Position numbers and translations under genes: made by a program. DNA of 64,000 bases from CAIYTF01 sp963664845 (GTDB taxonomy: Bacteria > Bacteroidota > Ignavibacteria > Ignavibacteriales > Ignavibacteriaceae): assembly GCA_963664845.1 (NCBI GenBank), contig OY761615.1, positions 4,030,001-4,094,000 on the forward strand, written 5' to 3'. A model generated the notes under the pieces. It was not told the DNA's origin and made no database searches. It worked only from the letters and a program-made list of their open reading frames with translations. Shown piece by piece: positions 1-8,132 of the stretch (positions are counted from its first letter, which is position 1; each line of letters starts with the position of its first letter).

Positions 1-631
1 ATATTCTGTTAGTATCCCTGAAGGTAATTGTATAATATTCATAAATATCAGCTGGTGGAGGAAGGATATTCCATGTTTCGCCACCATCCGTAGTTTTTAA
101 AAGTGTGCCACTATAACCTCCGATAACCCCTTCAGATTTATTTAGGAAAGAGACGCACATAAGACCCTTGCTTGTCCCACTATTCTTTATCACCCAAATG
201 TTGCCGCCATCTGATGATTTTATAATTAGGCCGGAGGAGCCGACAACAGTAATGGTAATAGGATCCTGGAAAGCTGCAGCTCTAAGAGAAACAGAAGCTT
301 GACTATTCTGCCTTGTCCATACCAAGCCACCGTTTGTCGTAGTAAGCACTATGCCGCTGTCACCAACCACAATACCGGTATTTACATTTGCAAAGGCAAC
401 CGAATAAAATCTGGCAATTGTCCCGGAATGCTGCCGCACCCATGTATTGCCGCCATCATCCGTACGGATAATTGTGCCACCATCGCCGACAGCTGTACAT
501 GTGTTAGAATCAATATATGATACAGAATATAAGTCGTTACCTTGCGGCAAATTACCCTGCCAGCTCCATTGTGGAAATGCCGTTGACAGAAAGGAGAAAA
601 TAAATATTAGCAGAAAGCAGAAGTTTTTCAT
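1..631 (-). CDS. Secreted YCF48/BNR-repeat protein, N-terminal part only (runs off the left edge)
   Basis: The reading frame opens at an ATG whose 5' end is at 631 and stays open to the window edge, giving about 210 residues with no stop. It begins with a signal peptide (MKNFCFLLIFIFSFLSTAFP). Then come at least four YCF48/BNR-type repeats of the form G-x-G-T-I-x-(R/K)-T-x-D-G-G-x-T-W, for example GTIIRTDDGGNTW, GIVLTTTNGGLVW, GLIIKSSDGGNIW and GTLLKTTDGGETW, about 40 residues apart. These are predicted beta-propeller blades. The protein is clearly related to the 1001-residue protein at 60836-63841, so it probably also ends in a T9SS sorting domain, but that end lies outside the window. Binding target or function is unknown; the call rests on the repeat pattern. 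Confidence 0.85.
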   Translation of the reverse strand, partial: MKNFCFLLIFIFSFLSTAFPQWSWQGNLPQGNDLYSVSYIDSNTCTAVGDGGTIIRTDDGGNTWVRQHSGTIARFYSVAFANVNTGIVVGDSGIVLTTTNGGLVWTRQNSQASVSLRAAAFQDPITITVVGSSGLIIKSSDGGNIWVIKNSGTSKGLMCVSFLNKSEGVIGGYSGTLLKTTDGGETWNILPPPADIYEYYTITFRDTNRI

Positions 632-1195
632 AAACCAACCCAGTTTAGACCGAAATAGTAAAGTTTCAATTACAAGATATTATTCGCAACTGATTGAGGT
701 AACTATACCACAAAGATTCTTTCCTGCATAACAGGCAGAAGCTGATTAAAATTAAATAGCAGATATGAAATTGAAAGCAGGAGAGTAATGTTTAACGATA
801 CAAGCTGCATAACAACCGCATAACCGATAAAACAAACACATGATATTTAACCATAACTTGGCTTAAAGTCAAACTGGTTTTCAGAACAAGTAGTTAAAAT
901 ATCAATCAAGGGTTGTGATGTAGCAATAATTGCGGTTTATTTTATAGGTTGTGTTTGACTTGCATTTCCCTGAAAGCGAATTTTGAAAATATCAGTTGTA
1001 CATAAGAAATATATAATTTTTATGATACGTTACAGACAGTTGCTGCTGCATACTAATTTGGAATCTATTTTACAATTGATATTATCGTTAATAGAAGCAG
1101 AGATTTTATTTGAAGAAAGCAAACAAAAATTCACTTTGACTTTGTTGGACTTAGGCTGGAAAAGGAAGGATTCACTTAATTGATAATATTTTCTG
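632..1195. other. AT-rich stretch with no gene I can support
   Basis: It includes the upstream region of the partial gene at 1-631. A 66-codon plus-strand frame exists at 983-1183 but resembles no family I know, and its composition matches the surrounding AT-rich DNA. No tRNA, hairpin terminator or repeat was recognised. Confidence 0.4.
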
Positions 1196-1340
1196 CTATT
1201 TCTGTAAATCCGATTTCTTAAAGTTATATTTTGATATGAAATATTCAGGAGTAAATTTTACACCAATACGAGCAAGAATCTCATCGCGTTTTGCAAGCTC
1301 GGAATCAACGTTTTTTTCACGAACATTATGAATTTCGGTG
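1196..1340 (-). pseudogene. Fragment of a gene 3' end, possibly a Mu-type phage portal (DUF935-like) remnant
   Basis: On the minus strand a frame ending in TAG at 1196-1198 reads like real protein for about 48 codons: KNVDSELAKRDEILAR, then GVKFTPEYFISKYNF, then KKSDLQK. The pattern of charged residues followed by GVKFTPEYF resembles the C-terminal part of Mu gp29-like (DUF935) phage portal proteins, from memory and not from a search. Upstream the frame runs straight into a dispersed repeat (1341-1361) that brings an in-frame TGA at 1352-1354, so the rest of the gene is gone. Read as a decayed prophage or transposable-phage scar. Confidence 0.35.
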
Positions 1341-1361
1341 CTTCGACAGGCTCAGCAACCG
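1341..1361. repeat. Dispersed CTTCGACAGGCTCAGCAACC-type short repeat
   Basis: The element CTTCGACAGGCTCAGCAACC belongs to the short REP-like elements with core TTCGAC(n)GCTCAG seen scattered in many bacterial genomes. On the minus strand it reads VAEPVEA when translated, a common spurious peptide. A second copy of the same core lies at 14613-14633. Confidence 0.5.
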
Positions 1362-1476
1362 AATGAGAAGCAAATTTACTTATGGCTAGTTTGACTGTCA
1401 ATTCATTTATGAACCGTTCGACTAAATGCTCATTAAATAGATTGTTCTGCATTCTCAGCAGCCAAAATAAAACAAA

Positions 1477-1611
1477 ATGAAGTGCATCAAAGCAAAACCG
1501 CAACCTAATCCGGTTGATTTCACAAAATCAACAGCGCAATATATTGCCGTTCATCATAATGCAATCTGGGAAAAATCAAAATCTGCGTTATATTCGTATA
1601 ACAAAAATTGA
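1477..1611 (+). other. Short 44-codon frame with protein-like composition, unidentified
   Basis: ATG at 1477 to TGA at 1609-1611. The middle reads QPNPVDFTKSTAQYIAVHH and the frame ends SALYSYNKN. The balanced residue use suggests a real or once-real coding sequence, perhaps the 3' end of a lost gene, because an in-frame TAA lies just upstream at 1468-1470. I do not recognise it. Its stop overlaps the TTG proposed as one start of the following ABC gene. Confidence 0.2.
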
Positions 1612-2558
1612 ATAATCTGAAACTTCGGAAAACACCAGTGATCACCATTAGGAACATAAAAAAATACTTCAAAGAGGTTAAAGCCGTCAATGATGTCAGC
1701 TTTGAGATTGGGAGCGGTGAATTTGTAGCACTCTTGGGGCCAAACGGAGCAGGGAAAACAACCCTCATGGAGATGATGGAAGGCATCCAGTTCCCTGATA
1801 GTGGTGAGATAACCATTAAGGGGCTGTCCTGGAAAAAGAATCCAGACGAGCTGCGCCGCATTATAGGTATCTCCCTGCAGGAAACGTTTTTCATAGAAAA
1901 ACTCTCCGTACTGGAAACCCTGGAACTATTCTCCTCCTTCTATGATCTACCCGCGGAACGTGCGGCAGAAGCATTGAAACTTATTGCGTTGGAGGAGAAG
2001 AAGAAGGCTTTGGTAAAGAATCTCTCAGGCGGACAGCGTCAGCGGTTGGCGTTGGGCGTTGCCCTGTTGAATAAACCGGAAGTGCTGTTGCTCGATGAAC
2101 CAACTACCGGCCTTGACCCTACCGCGCGCCGTGAATTGTGGGAGATTCTGCATCAACTGCGGAAGGAGTCAGGCATGACTATGATCCTCACTACACATTA
2201 TATGGAGGAGGCTGATTTCCTTTGCGAACGGATTATTATTATGGATAAGGGAGTTATTCTCGATCAGGGAACAGTTGACGATTTGCTGTCAAAGAATGCG
2301 AGCGAGGAGATGATAGAGTTCCGCACGGGACGCTCGATGCTTTCTGCTTCCGATTTCCCGGCACAGGATCTTATTAAAGCATCTCCCATTGGATCCGACA
2401 ATCGCTGGGAATTGCGGGTGAAGGATATCAGTCTCTATTTGCCGCATCTTCTTGAAGCATTAAGGCAACGGGGTGTTACCATCGACTCGCTTGAGTGTCG
2501 CAAAATGACCCTTGATGACCTGTTCATTCACTTAACCGGGAGAAGCCTGAATGAATAG
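1608..2558 (+). CDS. ABC transporter ATP-binding protein (ABC-2 exporter, DrrA/CcmA type)
   Basis: This is the cytoplasmic ATPase of an ABC-2 type exporter. It has Walker A (GPNGAGKTT), a Q-loop region (ISLQE), signature LSGGQRQR, Walker B LLLDEPTTGLD and switch His in LTTHYMEEAD. The last 90 or so residues form the variable C-terminal extension typical of DrrA-like ATPases, which are usually about 300-330 residues; this one is 316. The start is uncertain: TTG at 1608 or GTG at 1638 both fit, neither with a clear Shine-Dalgarno site. It overlaps the permease gene by 8 bp, so the two are translationally coupled. The exported substrate (drug, lipid or glycan) cannot be told from sequence. Confidence 0.93.
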   Translation: MNNLKLRKTPVITIRNIKKYFKEVKAVNDVSFEIGSGEFVALLGPNGAGKTTLMEMMEGIQFPDSGEITIKGLSWKKNPDELRRIIGISLQETFFIEKLSVLETLELFSSFYDLPAERAAEALKLIALEEKKKALVKNLSGGQRQRLALGVALLNKPEVLLLDEPTTGLDPTARRELWEILHQLRKESGMTMILTTHYMEEADFLCERIIIMDKGVILDQGTVDDLLSKNASEEMIEFRTGRSMLSASDFPAQDLIKASPIGSDNRWELRVKDISLYLPHLLEALRQRGVTIDSLECRKMTLDDLFIHLTGRSLNE

Positions 2559-3684
2559 ACTATTCAAACAATTCGTCCAACTGATGTTGGTGCAGGTGCG
2601 CGAGTTTTATCGCGAACCGGAAATTTTATTCTGGGGCCTGGGGTTCCCGATTGTGATGGCATGGGTGCTTGGAATTGCCTTTTCCGGTGACCGGCAATCT
2701 ACGCGGAACATCGCCTGGGTTATTCCCGGCAAGCACGCAAAAGTGGAAAACAATCAGTCTTTTATTCTGTCCCGGTTTGGTGCAGACAGCAGTTTTGGCT
2801 TGAAAACCGATCCGGTTTCCGGTGCGGTGACTTTCACTCTAGGCAACAAAAACGAAGGAATGACAACCTATCGTCTCCTTCCTGCAGAACAGGCGGCAGC
2901 AGAACTGCTTGTAAGAAAAGGCGTGGCTCCCCTGATCCTTCTGGATAACAGGGATAGTCTTGTATATCGTTTCGATCCCAAAAACTCGGAAGCATACCTG
3001 GCATATCTGCAAATAGCAGGTGCCGTGCAACAGGTTAAAGCCGGAGTGCAGCACGGGGCAGAAGTTGAAAAACTCAGCGCTCAGGGAATGCGGTATATCG
3101 ATTTCTTCGTACCCGGACTGCTTTCGATGAATATGATGTTCGGCATCATGTGGGGAGTGAGCTATTCCCTTATTGAAAAGCGTTCCAAAAAACTTTTGCG
3201 GCGGATGGTTGCCACTCCAATGAGCAAATCGATGTTTCTTGCTTCATTTATTCTGGGAAGACTTGCTCTCGGCTTATTTGAAGCATATGTGTTGATCTTC
3301 TTTTCTCGGCTTTATTTTGGCTTGCAGATACAGGGAAGCCTTGCGGCTTTCTTTTTGATTTACATTGCCGGGACGATATGTTTCAGCGGCATGGCAATTG
3401 TGATGTCATCCCGTTCTGCCAAACCGCAAACCGGCAACGCGCTTATAAATCTGGTAACCATGCCCATGATGATTTGCTCGGGTGTGTTTTTCAGTTATCA
3501 TAGTTTTCCCGAGGCGGTGATCCCCATCATTCAGAAGTTTCCGCTTACTATTATGGTGGATAATGTGCGCAGTGTTTTCAACGAAGGTGCCGGCGTGTTG
3601 GATGTTATACCAGGAACAATACTGCTGACGGTGGCTGGCATTGTTTTGTTTACCGTTGGGTTGAAGGTTTATAAATGGTATTAA
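2551..3684 (+). CDS. ABC-2 type transporter permease
   Basis: This is the membrane partner of the preceding ATPase, 377 residues. The architecture is that of the ABC-2 (PF12698-like) family: one N-terminal membrane helix (about residues 25-45), a long extracytoplasmic domain (about 50-180), then five hydrophobic segments between about 185 and 375, with the family-typical short amphipathic stretch before helix two (IDFFVPGLLSMNMMFGIMWG). It starts at ATG 2551, inside the 3' end of the ATPase gene. The two form a minimal exporter without an accessory membrane-fusion protein in this window. Confidence 0.92.
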   Translation: MNRLFKQFVQLMLVQVREFYREPEILFWGLGFPIVMAWVLGIAFSGDRQSTRNIAWVIPGKHAKVENNQSFILSRFGADSSFGLKTDPVSGAVTFTLGNKNEGMTTYRLLPAEQAAAELLVRKGVAPLILLDNRDSLVYRFDPKNSEAYLAYLQIAGAVQQVKAGVQHGAEVEKLSAQGMRYIDFFVPGLLSMNMMFGIMWGVSYSLIEKRSKKLLRRMVATPMSKSMFLASFILGRLALGLFEAYVLIFFSRLYFGLQIQGSLAAFFLIYIAGTICFSGMAIVMSSRSAKPQTGNALINLVTMPMMICSGVFFSYHSFPEAVIPIIQKFPLTIMVDNVRSVFNEGAGVLDVIPGTILLTVAGIVLFTVGLKVYKWY

Positions 3685-3750
3685 GTGGCTTGTGGAGATT
3701 AACGGGACAGCAATTTCTATTGCATACTATCAGTTGTTGAGCTCCAATTA

Positions 3751-3843
3751 AACACAAAGGCCACAAAGAAGGCACTAAGAACACAAAGATTTTAAAATGG
3801 TTTCTCCCTCGTGACCTTTGTGCCTTCTTAGTGTACTTTGTGG
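3751..3843. repeat. Imperfect inverted repeat of CACAAAG/CACTAAG motifs
   Basis: The left arm (about 3751-3788: CACAAAG-GCCACAAAG-AAGGCACTAAG-AACACAAAG) and right arm (about 3814-3843: CCTTTGTG-CCTTCTTAG-TGTACTTTGTGG) are roughly complementary and flank a 25-bp centre. The arms consist of short degenerate CACAAAG/CACTAAG units, a dispersed intergenic repeat type seen in several FCB genomes. It sits between the ABC permease and the lactonase gene and could fold into a long hairpin in RNA. Confidence 0.55.
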
Positions 3844-3885
3844 TACGCTTCTAAAATCAGATTTATAAAAGGTGATCAGGCGATA

Positions 3886-4980
3886 ATGTATTTTACAAAG
3901 ACTATTCTCAGCAGACTAATCTCAGTTCTGTCCCTGTTTCTGATAATGGCCTTGCAAATACCGGCCCAACATGCCGGTAAAAGCACTACGGTATATATTT
4001 CTTCAAGAAAGAGTAATGCTTTGCTGACATACAGGCTGGAAAAGCAAAACGGGAAACTGGTCATGCTGGACAGCATTCCTCTTGGCGGGGAGCCTGCGCC
4101 AATGGCTGTCAATCCCGGGAACAACCTCCTTTATGTCGGGCAGCGTTCAGCAAACAAAATTTCCACGTTTCGCATAGATAGGGAAACGAATAAGTTGACG
4201 TTGCTGCAAACTATTCCGGCGGTTGATAACCCGGTATATTTGTCAACGGACCACACAGGACGTTTTCTGCTCACTGCCTATTACAATGCCGGGAAAGCTG
4301 CCGTATATGCGATCAATTCCGATGGAACAGTGAGAGATAGCGCGTTGCAAATAATCAGTGGTTTTGTTAATCCACATTCCATTCTGGCGGACCCGTCCAA
4401 TAAGTTCGTTTTTATTGCCGATAAAGGCGGGGACAAGATATACCAATACACCTTGGACTCTGCAACCGGAAAACTGACGGCGAACGTGCCGCCTGTTGTT
4501 ATTACACCCAAAGGAACGGAGCCAAGGCATTTTGTCTTCTCAGGGAAGAAAGGCATTGTTTATTTTGTAAACGAAACAAACAATACCGTGACAGCATATC
4601 ATCAGGATGCGGACAAAGGTACTCTTAAACCGTTTCAGCAACTTTCCACGTTGCCTAAAGATTATAACCGGCCAAATAAAACCGCTGATATACATTTAAC
4701 GCCGGACGGCAGGTTTTTATATGCATCCAACAGGGGCCATAACAGTATAGTGGTTTATTCTGTTAACCCGAACACCGGGAAGCTTTATTTTATCCGCTGT
4801 TACAAAACTGTCGGTAATCCGCGTGCTTTCGCTATTTCCCCGGAGGGAGATTATCTGGTAGCAGCCAGTGAAAATTCCAGCGATGTGATGATGTACAGTA
4901 TAAACAGGAGAACGGGCGCCTTGAAGGTGCAGCAGAAATTAACTACCGGTGAAGCGCCGTCCTGGGTGATAATTTTGTAG
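3886..4980 (+). CDS. Secreted lactonase-family seven-bladed beta-propeller protein
   Basis: About 364 residues from the ATG at 3886, which starts a clear signal peptide (MYFTKTILSRLISVLSLFL, cleavage after IPAQ). An upstream in-frame ATG at 3838 would bury that signal, so 3886 is preferred. The body shows repeating propeller blades with the lactonase (PF10282) style: VNPGNNLLYVGQR, STDHTGRFLLTAYYN, LTPDGRFLYASNRGHNSI and ISPEGDYLVAASENS. The family includes 6-phosphogluconolactonase (Pgl) and many periplasmic proteins of unknown substrate. The signal peptide makes a role in the pentose phosphate pathway unlikely; a periplasmic lactonase or binding propeller is more likely. Confidence 0.85.
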   Translation: MYFTKTILSRLISVLSLFLIMALQIPAQHAGKSTTVYISSRKSNALLTYRLEKQNGKLVMLDSIPLGGEPAPMAVNPGNNLLYVGQRSANKISTFRIDRETNKLTLLQTIPAVDNPVYLSTDHTGRFLLTAYYNAGKAAVYAINSDGTVRDSALQIISGFVNPHSILADPSNKFVFIADKGGDKIYQYTLDSATGKLTANVPPVVITPKGTEPRHFVFSGKKGIVYFVNETNNTVTAYHQDADKGTLKPFQQLSTLPKDYNRPNKTADIHLTPDGRFLYASNRGHNSIVVYSVNPNTGKLYFIRCYKTVGNPRAFAISPEGDYLVAASENSSDVMMYSINRRTGALKVQQKLTTGEAPSWVIIL

Positions 4981-5200
4981 AACTGCCCGGCCTGACCCTA
5001 TCTGTGATTGTCCGTTGCGAATCCGTGTTTCCGAAGGAACCGTGTAGCCTTCGAATTTTCCATGTATTGCCGCAAAACGGCAAGAATGGGGGATAATAAA
5101 TACTCACCCCCGGCTCCCAAAATAATCTCAAACAATTTAAAATATTTTCCCATCTCACCCGTCTTATACGGTATAGACATTGTATATTTTCAGATGGAAA

Positions 5201-5788
5201 ATGATAAGTAATTCACTAAGTATCGAAATGCAGAACATCACCGAAAAGCACACTTCCGGCAACAACCGGAAACGGCTGCTGGATTTCATCCGACGGAAGA
5301 TATCCAACGACAGTGATGCAGAAGACATTCTGCAGGATGTTTTCTATAATTTCTGGGATACTCTGCAATCCGAACCTATTGAACAGGTTGCCGCATGGCT
5401 CTACCGTGTGGCAGAAAACAAGATCATCGACTGGTATCGCAAACGCCGGCCGGTTTCGCTCGATGCACTGAATGCCTCCAGGAGTGAGAGCGGTGAAGAT
5501 GATGACAGTTTCCTGCATCTTGAAGACATGTTGTTCAATTCCGCTGAAACACCCGATGAAGTGTATGCCCGTTCAACGGTGTGGACCATGATCGGGGAGG
5601 CGCTGGATGAACTGCCCCCGGAACAGAAGGAAGTGTTCGTTATGCATGAACTTGACGGAAAGAGCTTCAAAGAGATTTCCGAACAGACCGGTGTGTCGGT
5701 GAATACGCTCCTTTCCCGCAAGCGCTATGCAGTTATCGCATTGAGGGAACAACTTCAGGAACTATATGATGACTATCTGGCACGTTAA
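5201..5788 (+). CDS. ECF-type RNA polymerase sigma factor
   Basis: About 195 residues from ATG 5201; an internal ATG at 5228 is also possible, and the region before it is not conserved sigma sequence. Sigma region 2 is visible as NDSDAEDILQDVFYNFW followed by AAWLYRVAENKIIDWYRKRR. Region 4 is visible as LDELPPEQKEVFVMHELDG then SFKEISEQTGVSVNTLLSRK, a helix-turn-helix that reads the -35 element. There is an acidic linker between the two regions. The gene is followed after 19 bp by a small two-helix membrane protein, which may be its anti-sigma partner or a regulon member. The signal it answers to is unknown. Confidence 0.93.
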   Translation: MISNSLSIEMQNITEKHTSGNNRKRLLDFIRRKISNDSDAEDILQDVFYNFWDTLQSEPIEQVAAWLYRVAENKIIDWYRKRRPVSLDALNASRSESGEDDDSFLHLEDMLFNSAETPDEVYARSTVWTMIGEALDELPPEQKEVFVMHELDGKSFKEISEQTGVSVNTLLSRKRYAVIALREQLQELYDDYLAR

Positions 5789-5807
5789 CAAACTTTAAAT
5801 ACATCAC

Positions 5808-6185
5808 ATGAGAACTTCTATGAGAAACAAATTTTTTAAGATACCGCTTTTTATCCTTCTTGGCATTGGCGGTGTGGCACTGCTTGGTCTGCTGCTGATG
5901 AGTCTTTGGAATGCACTGCTCCCGGGACTATTCCACGCACCTGAGATCACTTTTTGGCAGGCACTTGGCCTTTTCATTCTTGCCAAATTGCTTTTTGGCG
6001 GAATGCATTCCGGGCACCATGCCAGAGGAATACGGCGCAGGCACTACGGGAAGAGATTTGAGGAACGCCTTGCCAACATGACACCTGAAGAACGTGAAAA
6101 ATTCAAGAGTCAGTGGCATCACTGCGGTTGGGGTCCGGATCGCTATTCCTATGACGACAAAGATGAAAACACCGGACAGCAATAA
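5808..6185 (+). CDS. Small His-rich two-helix membrane protein, sigma-factor partner
   Basis: 125 residues (ATG 5808 or 5820). Two hydrophobic segments (about residues 10-35 and 43-62) are followed by a basic, His-rich stretch (HSGHHARGIRRRHYGKR). Then comes an acidic, helix-forming tail with MTPEEREKFKSQW, which resembles the LTPEQR-type motif of CpxP/Spy/heavy-metal-sensor proteins. It sits 19 bp after the ECF sigma gene and is surely co-transcribed. By position it could anchor or restrain the sigma factor, or be a membrane-stress or metal-responsive partner. No recognised anti-sigma domain is visible, so the function stays open. Confidence 0.75.
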   Translation: MRTSMRNKFFKIPLFILLGIGGVALLGLLLMSLWNALLPGLFHAPEITFWQALGLFILAKLLFGGMHSGHHARGIRRRHYGKRFEERLANMTPEEREKFKSQWHHCGWGPDRYSYDDKDENTGQQ

Positions 6186-6347
6186 ATAATTAGATTGCGC
6201 AATGCAGCGTGGGTATTGAATGATCAGCGCTGCATTCCACAATACATCCTTCAAACTGATTAATAAGCTGTTTGCTCGGGAGCCAATACGGCAGAATCCG
6301 ATACACCAATTATTCGCTTTTTGCTTTTTATTTTTTATCTTAATTGC

Positions 6348-8132
6348 ATGAATTCACTTTTAAAGCTCAGATCTTTTATAATTCCTTATTGGAAGCGCTC
6401 TGTCGGGGCGCTTTTTTTGCTCACGGCTGTTGTTCTGATGGATCTTTCCCTGCCATGGTTGATCCGGAGGATAATCGATCAGGGGATTGCCGCGCACGAT
6501 CAGGGCGTGGTCATTCATACTTCACTGCTTATGCTGGGGATGGCGGTTCTGAACACCCTTTTCTCTATTGGGAACAATTGGTTGTCCGTAACTGTGGGCG
6601 AAGGCGTTTCACGCGATTTGCGCGAAGCACTGTTTATCAAAATTCAAAGCTTTTCATTCGGCAATCTGGACAGGCAAAAGACCGGCCAGCTGATTGTACG
6701 CCTTACCAGCGATGTTAATTCGTTCAAGCATCTCACGCAAATCACTCTGCGTATTGGAACCCGGGCACCGTTCCTGTTCATCGGCAGTCTCATCTTGATG
6801 TTCAGTACCAACCAACATCTGGCAATGATGGTGCTTCCCATACTTATAATCACTTCCATTATCATTGTCTTTTTTATCTATAAAACAGAACCGCTTTTCC
6901 GGTTTGTTCAACAAAAACTGGATGCACTGAATACCGTTCTGCAGGAAAACATTGCCGGTGTGCGGTTGGTGAAGGCGTTTGTCCGAGCGGATTTTGAGGC
7001 AAAGCGCTTCGAACGGGCGAATGAGGACTTCGCGCAGAAATCCACTCGGGTTATGCAGTTCATGTCCTCCATGGCACCCGCTCTGATTTTCCTGGTGAAT
7101 ATCGGAATGGTGGTTGTTGTCTGGGCTGGCGGCATTGAGGCGATCAAGGGAGAAATGTCTATTGGGCAGATCGTGGCATTTACCAATTATCTGCTTACCA
7201 CAATGATTCCGCTGATTATGATGACCATGCTTTCAAATGTATGGGCAGCGGGATTTGCCTCGGCAAAACGGGTGAATGAAGTGCTTGACGATGTTCCGGA
7301 AATACAGGACTCGAAAACACCCTTAATCTGGAAAGAGCCGTTAGCCGGCAGAATCCAATTTGAGCATGTCTCTTTTCACTATCGCGGAAATGCTGATGAC
7401 AACGTTCTTGAAAATATAAATCTGACCATAGAACCACGCACAACTGTTGCCATTCTTGGGGCAACCGGCACCGGGAAATCAACCTTGCTGCATCTTGTTA
7501 CCAGGTTCTATGATACAACCGAAGGCAGGGTTTTGATTGACGGCATTGATGTGCGGGACCTGAAACAGGAATTGCTGCTGAGTAAAATAGGGGTCGTTCC
7601 ACAGGAAAGCATATTATTTTCCGGAACTGTTCGCGATAATATCCGGTATGGGCGCCCCGATGCAACCGATGATGAAGTTATAGCTGCCGCAAAGGCAGCG
7701 CAGGCACATGAATTTATTATGGAGCTTTCACAGGGCTATGACACGCATGTTGAACAGCGGGGAACAAATTTTTCCGGCGGCCAGAAGCAAAGGCTCGCAA
7801 TTGCACGGGCTATATTACCTAAGCCACGCATACTGATCCTCGATGACAGCACCAGCGCTGTAGACGTTGAAACAGAAATAAAAATACAGGACGCACTGGA
7901 ACAACTGCCGGATAAACAAACAGTATTAATTGTGGCGCAACGCATCAGTACGGTGTTGAAAGCAGACAAGATCATCGTTATAGACAAAGGCCGCATCGCG
8001 GCTGAGGGATCGCACAAAGAGCTTCTTGCTTCAAGCCCCATTTACAAGGAAATCTATAATTCTCAGTTGGGTGAAGGCTACAGTTTTGATGACGAGCTCT
8101 CCGCTGGGAAAGGGGATGCACAACATGAGTAG
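6348..8132 (+). CDS. Heterodimeric ABC exporter, half-transporter with degenerate ATP site (MdlA/BmrC-like)
   Basis: 594 residues from ATG 6348. It has an N-terminal six-helix ABC exporter domain (about 1-310) and a C-terminal nucleotide-binding domain with Walker A GATGTGKST, signature FSGGQKQR and Walker B ILILDDSTSAVD. The catalytic glutamate after Walker B is Asp, and the switch histidine is Gln (IVAQRIST rather than IAHRLST). These are the marks of the non-hydrolysing site in asymmetric exporters such as TM287/288, BmrCD and LmrCD. The gene overlaps its partner by 8 bp. Likely function: export of lipids or hydrophobic drugs across the inner membrane. Confidence 0.93.
   Translation: MNSLLKLRSFIIPYWKRSVGALFLLTAVVLMDLSLPWLIRRIIDQGIAAHDQGVVIHTSLLMLGMAVLNTLFSIGNNWLSVTVGEGVSRDLREALFIKIQSFSFGNLDRQKTGQLIVRLTSDVNSFKHLTQITLRIGTRAPFLFIGSLILMFSTNQHLAMMVLPILIITSIIIVFFIYKTEPLFRFVQQKLDALNTVLQENIAGVRLVKAFVRADFEAKRFERANEDFAQKSTRVMQFMSSMAPALIFLVNIGMVVVVWAGGIEAIKGEMSIGQIVAFTNYLLTTMIPLIMMTMLSNVWAAGFASAKRVNEVLDDVPEIQDSKTPLIWKEPLAGRIQFEHVSFHYRGNADDNVLENINLTIEPRTTVAILGATGTGKSTLLHLVTRFYDTTEGRVLIDGIDVRDLKQELLLSKIGVVPQESILFSGTVRDNIRYGRPDATDDEVIAAAKAAQAHEFIMELSQGYDTHVEQRGTNFSGGQKQRLAIARAILPKPRILILDDSTSAVDVETEIKIQDALEQLPDKQTVLIVAQRISTVLKADKIIVIDKGRIAAEGSHKELLASSPIYKEIYNSQLGEGYSFDDELSAGKGDAQHE

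Noticed and set aside
983..1183. 66-codon plus-strand frame
   Set aside because: AT-rich, no homology recognised, no start signal; probably chance.
5032..5111. Three small hairpins in a row (CGAAGG, TTGCCG, GGGGG stems) suggesting a structured RNA
   Set aside because: Stems are only 5-6 bp, no known RNA fold was recognised and the region is short; chance is a fair explanation.
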